A stretch of 64,000 nucleotides of DNA from Chiridota heheva (lineage: Eukaryota > Echinodermata > Holothuroidea > Apodida > Chiridotidae): assembly GCA_020152595.1 (NCBI GenBank), contig JAIGNY010004285.1, positions 426,001 through 490,000 of the forward strand, given 5' to 3'. This document shows positions 1 to 12,000 of this stretch, piece by piece (position 1 is the first letter of the stretch; the number at the start of each line of letters is the position of its first letter). Made by a program: the position numbers and the translations under genes. The notes beneath the pieces were generated by a model. That model ran no database searches, was not told where the DNA came from, and saw only the letters and a program-made list of their open reading frames with translations.

Positions 1-72
1 TGTCTGCCCACCGACAGATCCCTTCAGCAAGAAGATCAATGTTACAGTTGTTAATGTTGCTGCAGAGAATTG
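1..72 (+). CDS. TMEM9: TMEM9-like coding exon with VCPP motif (5' end cut by window)
   Basis: Read from base 2: V-C-P-P-T-D-P..., then K-I-N-V-T (a sequon) and ...A-A-E-N, ending with TG of a split cysteine codon. The donor GTATTG begins at 73; reading on without splicing meets TGA three codons later, which fixes the exon end. The VCPP block matches the luminal CxCxCPP region of TMEM9 proteins. Confidence 0.75.
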
Positions 73-3000
73 GTATTGACCCTTCTAAATCTTTCTTTGT
101 ATATAGCATAATACAGTAGGATGTTTTTGAAGGGAAAAAAAACCGAAGCTTTTAATTTGTTCTGTGATAAAGATCATCTAAAGAAAGGTTTGACAGTTAA
201 TAGTTATAATTTGGCAGTGAGTGTTATATATATATGCATATGTTTTATCTTATATTTTGCATGAGATTTAGATGTATATTTTATATCAAATACAAGTACT
301 GTAGGAAGAGTTAATAGAGTTTGTAAGTGTGGATTACTGTACATGAAGGGAAATTTTTACTTCAATGATGTATGTTTTCTTTTCTTTCTTTTTTTTTTAT
401 TTTGAGGAGGGGGAAGGAGAGTTTCACCTTGGGCACACTTACTTTCATTTAAGTCACTTTGGCAGAACATTACAAACCAACAGATATACATTTAGAAATA
501 GATAATGGTTAGTCTTACAGCATCACTAGCTTAGTCTTACAGCATCACTAGGTTAGTCTTACAGCATCACTAGGTTAGTCTTACAGCATCACTAGGTTAG
601 TCTTACAGCATCACTGGGTTAGTCTTACAGCATCACTAGTTGCATCTTTTCTTGAGTAAGAAAGAATGAAAATTTAAATAGATGTGAAAAAACAACCCTA
701 TTTTTTATAGGAATGTTGAAAGGATTTTTGCTCAATTTTGTTTTGTCATTTATGGCTATCAAGTGAATATTTTTCATACAGTATGTATCTCTAGTGCTTC
801 AATAATTCAATGAGCCTAAGTTATTTTTTTTGTATTCAGTGATTAATATCTTAGAGCATTATGTGTACATATTTATAAATTGTGTCATACCCAATCTGTG
901 ATATTATCAGATCAAGTATGCTAGAACTACAAAAGCGGGTCCAACTTTCATCCATGTCTTGCTGGAGTTGAGTCATGTTATACAAGCAGATTAATACAGC
1001 GTAGAGCAATAATAGGATGGATTTTAGTCAAGTATATGTAGGTGTAGCCTACCTTATCTGTTTATACAGCAGGTCTGGTAGATCTGAATGATTGATAGGA
1101 TCTGTACACTGCAAGAATTCAGCATCTGCGGCCCCATTAGCACATATTGTAGTGTTATTGCTCAGGTTCCTAAAATCTAGATTGTGGTCCAGGCCCATGA
1201 GGTTTACCCTCTGCCTTATTGCACCCTGTATATTTTAAATACATTGTAATGTTTCTGCCATGTTAAATATTAATTCTATTACTTCAAATATGAACAATAA
1301 CACATACTTTTGTGTCTGTTATTAGCCTCTGCAGTTTGGTTACATCAAGGAACGAAACAGAGTGTCTGAAGTGTGAATGCAAATTCCAGAGTCGGAATAC
1401 ACTAACTATACAAGTAAGTCTCCAAACACATTCATGAGTAGATTTATGTTGCTCTTGTTGTCATCTGTCCTTTAAGATGGACATCTGTAAGTCTCAAACA
1501 CATTCATGAGTAGATTTATCTTGCTCTTCTTGTCATCTGTCCTTCAAGATGGACATCTGTAAGTCTCCAAACACATTCACGAGTAGATTTATCTTGCTCT
1601 TGTTGTCATCTGTTCTTCAAGATGAACATCTGTAAGTCTCCAAACACATTCATTTCAAATAGACATGTTATCTATCTACCTAGTCAAGACTAGCGTTCAA
1701 TTGGAATTTTCTCGGCAACTTAATATTTCCAGTACCTTAAAGTACATTCATGACACAAAAAGGTTAATACATGAGGTCAATGTGATTTCTCATTCAAAGA
1801 AATTTTGAAAAGATTTTTGTAATGAGTAGATTTATGTTGCTCTTGTTGTCATCTGTCCTTCAAGATGGGAAACTGTAATCATGTAAAGGACTACTTTAAT
1901 TCTAATGCATGTTCATCTTATAACAAAGTACCAGCCTTCATGTTGAAGCCAACAAACCCCCCTTTCTACTTAGATGTAGAAAGCTTAGCCTATCCTATGC
2001 TTTTAGAGTCCTCACCAACACCCAGAACCCTGTTTACAACCTCATTAGGTACCCCAATTTCTCCACCCTCTTTGATAGGACTAAAACCCTATCCCCTCCC
2101 TTTGGCTTACGCATTAAATCAGACCTCTTCCATCTCGGCATCAACCCCACCACTCTCGGCACCTTCTCCTGGCCCACTTTTCCTCCTTAGGCCACCCCCT
2201 CCCTTCTGTCCACCTAGGCCTCTCCACTCATCATAAAACTCAAACTCATCCCAACCTTTTCATCAGTCTCCACAACCAAGTCAAAGACCAACTCTCAAAT
2301 TACACCTCCATCTATACTGATGGGTCCAAGGAGGGCAACAAGACAGCTGCTGCTGCGGTCATCCAAGACATCACCCTCAGTAGCAGACTTCCCGACTACT
2401 CATCCATCTTTTCAGCCTAGGCTAAGGCCATTCTCCTTGCCCTCAACTTTATTGAGTACTCCCCGCTCAGCCATTTTGTTATTTTCTCCGACTCAAAGGC
2501 TGTTCTTACTTCTTTACTCAACCTTAAATGGGATAACCTCACATGCTACCTTTTCCTCCGCAAACTCCTTTCACCCACACTCTGCAGGAAAAGTATTCTT
2601 TTCTTCTGGATACCCAGCCATGTTGGCATCCAGGGTAATGACAGGGCTGATGCAGCCGCTAAGCTTGCCCTCACCCTCCTCCCTGCCCCTTTTCCCAAAA
2701 CCCTCTCTGACATCAAACCGCTTATCGCTTCTCTTGTTCGGGACCGCTGGCAAACCTCATGGAAGTCCCAAATTGATAACAAACTCCATGTCATCCAGCC
2801 CACAATTCCGATCAAAGCCACCATCAACAACCTCTCTCGTATTGACAACGTTCATATTACCTGTCTTAGAATTGGTCACACTCATCTCACCCACTCCCAC
2901 CTCCTTATTGGCTCCCCCCAATCCCTCTGCAACAATTGTCATTGCACCCTCACAATCCATCACGTTCTCCTTGCTTGCCCCCTGTACAAGCTTCCCAGAG

Positions 3001-6000
3001 CTTTCCTAGCTCCCTACAACTCAATTGCTGAGTTCTTCCAAAAAAATCCTTTGGATAAAATGATCTCCTTCCTTCATCGTGCCTCCCTCTACGACCATAT
3101 CTAATTCTCCTCTTCCACCCCTCTCTGCTTTGTTTTTGTTTCAGCCATGCACCTCCCCTCACGATCACAGCTTTCTGACCTTTTGTCCTTAAATTTCTCT
3201 CATTCTCCCCCTGTTTCCTTTACTTCCTACCTCTAGAATGATCTGACCTCTCAGGCACAATTTAACCTTAGTTGTAGTGGTGCCGTTAAGCCATCATTAA
3301 ACAAACAAACAAACAAAGGTACTTTAAAAAGAACAAATTGGTGATAAAAGTACTCAAAACGTTTGTTGCGTGAGGAATATATTTAAAGAAGCACTTGGCT
3401 TGGCTAAAATATGAGAGGATATTAGTCTGGAGTCGCCAGATTACTCAAACACACTTTTCATGCTCATGATGGTTCTAAAAACATTTCATACGAATATTCA
3501 AATCAAACATAACCAATTGTATTGAATACTTAATCATTTCTAAATGACACAAATATTACAAATTAGTCCTGTATTTTTTCAAAATTTCCATGACCAAAAC
3601 AGACACCCTCATATTCCTGCTGAGAGCCCGTTTAACCCTTACCCTACCGGGGGTTTGAAAAATGTCAGCCAAATTTTTGTAACTTTTTTTTCATGTGAAT
3701 TTTTCACAACTTTCCTTTCATTTTCTTTCATTATAAGTTTGGTTTTAATGGATGCTAAGATATTGATCTTTGAGTAATGAAGACAAAATTAGAAAATAAA
3801 TTGACAATTATATGCAAATTAAACCAATTTTGGCTAAATTCGGTCAACAAATAGGTCAATTTTTGCACGAGTAAAATTTCTTGTAAATATTAAAAACAGA
3901 GATTTGTGTTACATATTTACATTCTTTATAAGATTTTTTTTTCAATGATGCTAGCTAATCTACGAGTTTTAGCTAGGATGGGAAAGATAAAAAAACACTG
4001 AAAATAATTTTAGCCAAATAAACCCTGAAAACCATGCCAGAAACATTACAGTACGGAGGCTCGAACCTGGTGTGTTTCGTGTGCTAGTACGCATTGATAA
4101 CAGCTAGACTATGTAGTCATTATTTACTCAGAGGTGAAATTTAATTCTTATTGTGTTGTGTCAATTTAGAGGAGGCATGCCTGTATTTATATATCAAGAA
4201 AGGAAATTTCAAGCAGATTCAAAGGACAGTGCAACAAAGCATGTGTGATGTACCCTTTTGATACACAATTTGTTTTTTTAAATAGTGTCAAAAATGGCAA
4301 AAATTCATGAAATTTGGAAAAACTTTCCCCAGAAAAAAGGATTGCAGATAGGTATAACAAAAATTTGACCAGAAATCAATGCTATTATGTCTTAGGGCTT
4401 TCGTGTTTGATTTCAAAGCAAAAAGTGGTCTTGAAGTTTGGTAAAGTTTTTCGTCAATTTTGTAGCAACTTGTTTAGTTTTACCTATTTTGAAAATACTT
4501 TTTCTAAAAATCTGTAATTTAAGTCCATAAAAAAGTTACATTTTGTGAAATAAATATTTGAGTACTTTTAAATGATACCAAAATTTATCATAAAGACCTT
4601 TGATAAGGTCCCAATTTCATTTTTAGAAAAAAGTGGTTTGAAAACGGCGATATTGCTGCCATATTAGAGTATTAGGGTTTAGTTTAAAGTCTTTTTTTAA
4701 ATGGCTAAAATTATCAATTAGTGAATAATGTTGAATTATTTTTCAATATAATACATTAGACTTTTGCTAAGAAAGTGAGAATGTGACATCACCTTTCTAC
4801 AGTGATTCTCATTCAAACTTGTTACAATATTCAGTTCATTATCTCCTGCAGAAATCAAAACATTAAATTAGTTATGATTGCCTTTTGTCTTCTCTCATAC
4901 AAGATGGAAATGTCCAATATAATCCTTTCACCCATAGTTTTGTAACAAGTTTGTTATTCTTCTATTTCCAGGTTGTTGTGATTATTGTTATTGCTCTCAT
5001 TGCCTCCCTTCTTGCGTACCTTCTGATTCTGCTTCTGTGCGATCCATCCTCACTGTCCAACGAAGACCAACCTCATCGGTACCAGCTCTTAGTTCAGGAA
5101 ACTGATGTAAGTGTTATATATCAAGTGATTCAGCTAGAGGTGTATGATGCAATGCCTTGCACCTTCATTACATTTTCTAATTAACTTTTCCCCTTAACAG
5201 TTTCCTATGTAAGTAATCTTCAATAAAACAATGCTCCACCTCATAAACCATGTCATTTCATTCAATGGAGAGTAAACAATAGTCTTGAAAAATGTGATAT
5301 TGTGTTTGGCATGATCAGCTATGAATTTTTTTCCTCTGGTCCACTGTAACGTTGACTGTAATTTGAGGCTGTAATCATAAATTTGACCAAGAATGTAACA
5401 CTGAGCCTCCCCTGCCTGAGTTGGGGTATTTCATGGTCATGTTTTAATGCAAGCCTCCCCTGCCTGAAATTTCAAAAGTTGGGGTATTTCATGGTCTGGT
5501 TTTAATGCAAGCACTGTCCCCAGATGTGCCCTGCCTGATGAACAGCCCTTTTCACATGCTGTTCCAGGGCATGTAACGTTGGAGGAATGTTTTCCATCTT
5601 ACGGTTTGAGTGAACAAGTGCTTCCTGGCTTCATTCACATGGTTGAGTGATGATGTTCGCTGATACAAGAGAACAACACATCTCTCTATTTGCTCCAAGT
5701 CGCTGGGGGAAACCTGGCATGGAGCATGGGATAACCGAGCAAAAATTGGTTTGAGATGAGGCATACTGCACCATACAGCCCAAGCGGTTCTCTTTCCAAT
5801 TCCATGAAAGGCAAAGACAGTATCACATCCTGATATTGCGTGCAAGAATAGTAAACCCCATGATGCGTCATTGCCTAATTCCGCTGCAATTAGGTGGCAT
5901 GGAATATAACGTAGTCTACCACCATGACCAAATGCTATCCATATTTCACAGTCCTGTAAAACGCTGGACACTGCATGCGCTATAACCACCACATCAGTAT

Positions 6001-9000
6001 CTGTTGCGTGTATCATCAGCTTGGTAAATCCATGATGGAACGCATGGGAAGCATGAAAAAGAAGCCGTGTGTCCGCTTCTTCATGAGTGCAGGACAAGCT
6101 TGAAAGGTCAGTCATGGGAGATGATACAACATTCTGGCCATGTGTGGAGATTACTTGTTTCTCTGGGGGAGGTTGAAACTCTTGTATTGCATTGGCTAGA
6201 AGTCGGAACAGGCTGTCTTTGTTTGCATCACAGCGAAGGAAGTTCTTCCAGTTAACAGGAATATTGGTGTTGTTGTCCACCCGGAGATGATTACCAGATC
6301 CACGGCTCTGTCGTGTTTGTGTCTTTAGGCTGTCCTTCCTGTAGACATCCCAGACAACATCTACACGAACAACGTCTTGTTAGATGTGTTCTATGTAAGG
6401 CAAGAACACCAGTTGTGAATAGTTCTGGAATGTTTTGACAGAAAGTTTGGACTTCTTTGGATCAAGCATGTGCACAAGGGCAGCACCGTCAACAATTTTG
6501 ACGTCAACTTTTGGAACAGATTCTGGTTGTGGTACCATTGTCTCCAGGCATCCCATCAAGTCAGATTTGCATATTTGATGCATAATACCATTTGATGCCA
6601 ATGATGGAGGCCAGGCATGATTTTCATGGCTGAAGAAGGCATCCATATCGCTCTCTCTAGCTTGACACAATATATACATCCGTGAAAAAAGACAAACATC
6701 ACTATGCAGGTTGGAAATCTTGGAAGCGGACTTTGCAGGTTTCTTTCGTGAACTAGAATTTAACAAAGGCAGATTGTTCTTATGTATGGTGTCTTTGAAT
6801 GCAGTGATTGTGCTATTGATACGCTTTCGCAACAAATTTCTTGTACTGTGTTTTGCCTATGTCTTCTACGGACCTTATAGCATTTACCACACTATCAGAC
6901 ATTATCACTTTGGTGTCAAGTGCGTAGAGGTCTGTGCTTGTATCAGCAAAGGGGTTGCCAAGTTCATCCATTACATCAGTGACACTCTTGACGTGAGATA
7001 AGAAAGTCTTCTGTACACTTGGTATTTGTTCATGGTGGCGTTCTGTGTCCTTCTTTCCCCTAGCATGTTTGTCATCATACTCCATTAGAAGTCTAGCTGT
7101 TTCTGGACCTGCCACCATCCACCTTGCTAGTGCTGCTTCATTTTCAGTGATACCTATTATGCCTCCATCTCCCTTCACCATTGCATTCAGCTGTTCATGA
7201 ACTTGATCATGGGCTAGTACTGAGAATTTGTGCATAGTTTTCTGTGTCACAAAGTTGCCTTTGAGGAACTCTGCATGTGTGGTAGGGCAGTTAATCTCGA
7301 GGGATTGTAGGTCTCTCACATGAACGGTCATCCAGCGAGCATAGTGGTAGTGGTCAAGAGCGAACATCCATGGAATAATGTTTCCAAGTGACTGCACGTA
7401 GGCAACACATCTTTGCTCACGCTGTGATCTAAGGAACTGTAGGAAGAGAAGTTCCAACTGCCAGACTTTGTACCAGTAATCGAACTGCGGATGCTTTGAA
7501 GCCATCTATTTACACCACTCATCAAAGTGTATTTGTTCATCATCTGATGTGTTGATTTGATACTCAGCATATGACCTGTGAAGGAGAATGTACAGAGCCG
7601 CTGCGGTTACTTGATGTGCCCACTGACCTCTGGATGTGTGTGAACCTTTCTGCAGACCAGCTGCACGTCCCTCAGTTGTAACATTGGCAAGTCATAACAT
7701 AGGTCCAACCACTACCATCAAGCCAGTCGCCAATTACTTTCAACTAGCCATTTCTATATGGAGATCCCCCATCAGTACAACGTAATGTCTTTCACCATAC
7801 TTTTCTGGCCATTTCCACTGAATTCGTTTTGCAATTGCATATAATGGCTGATCGACAGTGAGCAGTGGTATCTGGCCTGGGTTGACACGAACCGTGATCT
7901 ATTTGATGATATTCATCCCATGCTTGACCATAGCGGGTAAATGTGCTTGATCTCGAAATAATGGTAAGAGAGAGATAATTGCAGATGTCTTGGGTAGAGA
8001 CACATGTAAGCTGGTAAATAATGAATTGAATTTTCAATTTTTTTGGCAAGAAGATGGATCTTATGATGTTTCGCATGGGTTTTATTCGATTTCTTGACCT
8101 CAAGAACATAGGTATAGAAACCAAGATCATGGCAATCGGGCACTAACAGCTGATTTATGGGCAAAACGTGTTTGTGGTGGCCATTTTGAATTTTTGGCGG
8201 GAAGGGTTGGAGTGACATCGTGGTTCCCGGAATTTTGAAATCAGCATACTCAAAAACCCCTTTGTGCAAATTTTCACGCTTCTATCCAAAAGTGCACACC
8301 TCAGTCACATATCCGCCCCACTAGTACTGTAATGTGGGCAAGTACTAGGGTTTTTTTTTTTCTTCAGTGCAATTTATTTGTTAAACTCTCATATCTAACA
8401 AATCATCACAATGAAGAAAATGTCACAAAAGAATAGAAATATCATAACATGATTCATAAAGCATAATTGTTTATAATTAAGAATTAAATATTCTCAAACT
8501 TACTAACAGAAAACAAAAAGAAAGACCGGAAATATCTTGAGAGGAATCCTGATACAAGAAAAACAGTTAAACGAGCAGATGCAAAAATGAAAGCAATTTT
8601 TCATTATGGGACTTTAACTTATCATTTCTTCTTGCTATATGTTCTTCTAATTTATTAATATTTTTCAATTTAGAAATCAGGTGATGAACAAATGGGGTAA
8701 TATTTAGCATTTTACATTCATAAATAAGCTGTTTACCTAGAATCACTTGCTGAATAACTTAAAATCACTGCCGACTTCGAAAAATCCATGTAATATAGAA
8801 GAGTGGGAAACGTGAGGAAATGTAAGATTAGCAAAATAACACAAAATCTCCTGCCAAAAAGCCTGGTAATCCAGCAATCAACAAACAAATGTTGGAGTGA
8901 TTCTGCATCTAAAATACAAAAAACACATAGTGGAGAGTCAGCTAAACCCACTTTAAAAAGCCACACATTTAAAGAAATTATTTTATGCAAATTTTTGTTT

Positions 9001-12000
9001 GAAAAGCTCATTGAGTTGTTATCTATTGTTATCAAAAATGGAAGATTGAAAATAAGGCAAAGATCATTTTCAGAATAAGAACAAATATCTTAAAGCTAAG
9101 TCCAGACAGTAGGGACTTATACAAAGACATTAGTACCTCTTAGAAAATCTTACTCTTGATAATCTCTAAGTCATAACATGAGCCATTTATACATAATGTA
9201 ATATCCGCCTCATCACTTGTACCAATATCAATGGCCGTGTGGTAGGGTAGTATACCAACCGAATTGATTATATTCTTCCAATTGCTAGGGAGGGTGTTGA
9301 ATATTCCTAACATTTTAAAATAATCAATATTATTTAGACCTCTTTGATGAAAAAACTCAAAATTGTGGAAATTTTCCTTCATATCTAAAATATCTTGGAC
9401 TTTTGAGAAGCCCTTTTCTATGATAGCTCTGTCATAGACAGACTTGTCCCCTAATTTGTTTGTTGTTCCATAAGATAATATTTATTATTGTTAATTATAT
9501 GTAAAGAATAGGGTTGCTTAGGTTTGACCACGCCTTCAAAATTTCTATTTAGAAAATAGGTACATGAACTGGAATGCGGTCATTATCAAAATCTAAATTT
9601 ACCAAGAAAATACCCCAATTTTGTGAAGGAAATAAAGGACCATTAGTTTCCAGCCGAGAGAGTTGGAGGATTTTAAACGCTTTAGCCACATCTTATTTGA
9701 CACAATAAAACTCTTGAAATGAATCATCTTTAAGCCTCCATCTTTATACTCATTAACCATAGCTGTGTGCTTTATTTTATCATGCCCCTTCCAAATAAAG
9801 TTATTTAATATTCTCTCAATATTTTTAATATAACTCTCAGGAATGATGAGTACCGAGCCCACATATGATAGTTTAAAGATACTGAACTATTTGATAATCT
9901 GAATCTTCCCAAGAATCAAGATATTTCTAGCCCTCCAAAGATTAAGCTTATTGCTAACATCTTTAATGATACCATCCATGTTTTTATTCAATACTGTTTT
10001 GTTGTTGTACGAGATGTAAATACCCAGAATCTTCATAGGACTGACCCAATTAAGTCAGCCACTTTTGCATTGTTTACTCTCTAAAAATTATCCCCCAAGA
10101 CCATGGCAAAAGTTTTACTTGGGTTAATATTAAGCTTAGATGACTTTCCAAAATCCTTATACACTGTCAAGATATTATGTAACGATTGCTCCTCTTTTGT
10201 AAAAAGTGTGATATATCTGCAAAGAGTGATAGTTTGATATACCCAATCCTAATCGGGATACCACGTATATTGTCACTATTCCTGAACTTAACAGCTAAAG
10301 TTTTAATTGAAAGGATGAATAACCCCACAGGTTAATGGGAAGTATCCTATTGACAACTTCTTATTCATAACACAACCTTCACTAATCAAATAAAAAGTTA
10401 TAATCCATTCTTTTATTGATGGTCCAAAATTTTAAGCCGTCAGTGCTTTGAACAGAAAGTCATGGCTAAGACAGTCAAAAGCTTTATGAAAGCCAATTGA
10501 AATGGCGTAACCCAACATATGGTAAGAATCAGCATAATGAATGATATCGCAACCTGTACGGATTGCTCTGCAATGTTCCTCCCAGGAATAAAAGCATTCT
10601 AGTCAGGATGGATGATATAATCTAAATTCCCTTTCAAATGTATTGCAATTGCTTTTACCGCTATCTTATAGTTACAAATTATTACAAAATGATAACTGCC
10701 AACCCTATCTAACTTGGAGTTCATCAGAAAAATTAAAATCCTGCACCAATAATTATGGGGATAAAAGTGTCATCACATAACTCATCTAAAACCTCTTGCA
10801 GCTCATTAAAGAAAATGACCTGCTCTCTGTAGTTATCGTTTGTGGGAGCGTAAATATTAGCCATTATAATGGGCTGACCCTGAATACTAGCCTTGATGAA
10901 AATATAACGACCGTTCATGTCACTCATGAAATGTACACATTCAAAGTCAACGTTCTCCTTTATTAATATCATAACCCCCTTGCTGTGTGAGGAGCGTGTA
11001 AAAAGAACATCTTGCCTCTTCAATCAAGACGCCACCTTTCTTCGTCCTCCTGTTTAGAATAGGTTTCCTGAAGAAAACTTATGTCTTTCCTTCTCCTTGA
11101 AATCCAGTTAAATCTTTTTCCTTTTTTTTTATAATCACACAAACGTCTGATATATTTGCTGAGATGAACTTTACATCAATTTGAGATAAGATATTCATAT
11201 ATGAAGAGCGAGAGAAAAACAGTTTCTGTTTAAAACACAAAAAACGGAACTACACCAACCACTAATAACACTCAGCTATATGTTAGCTTCGATCCTAAAT
11301 AGTCAGGTGATAGGGAAGCTGCCCAAGCTCACTTGTCAATTTGCATTGCGACAGTTAAAGACTGGATGATTCATAACAAACTTAGACTTATTGACACCAG
11401 AACTGAATTTTTGATCATTTCCATCCAAAAAACAAATACATTCTATCCAGTCCATTAATTTGAAGATCGGTGGGTCTGTGATTGTTTCTTCATTATCCGT
11501 TAATAATTTAGGTATCATGTTTGAACCTTGTATGAAATGAATTCCCATATTTGCGTAATATTTCTAGAATCCGGTGGTACATTGATCAAAATACTTGTGC
11601 TCATGCAGTGTGATCTCTCGTCCTTTCTCGGCGGGATTATGGCAACTCCCTGCTTGGTGGCATATCACGTGAAAACCATCACGCATGATTTTTTGTCTTG
11701 ATAAATGTGCAAGCGCTTCCCTCCTCTTGCGTGTTCTTTATTGGTTGCCCATCCAGCAGAGAATTGATTTCAAGATCTTACTGCATGTGTACAACTGCAT
11801 TCAAAAAAAAAAACGCCTTCATAATAATAATAATAATAATAATAAATGTATTTATATAGCGCCTTTTCACATAATGTGGGACAAAGCGCTTGACTAAATA
11901 ACATACACAAATAATAACAACAAACAAAGAAACATAGCAATAGAAAATAAGAAAACTACCAAAAACTAGGCAGGGGGTACAAATGAGTTTTCAATTGCCT

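Noticed and set aside
2546..2848. Minus-strand open frame of 100 codons
   Set aside because: It is the antisense of the RNase H LINE remnant, whose plus-strand motifs are unmistakable.
4314..4517. 67-codon open frame in TMEM9-like intron 2
   Set aside because: AT-rich, with no homology recognised, no splice-site support and no repeat relation; most likely chance.
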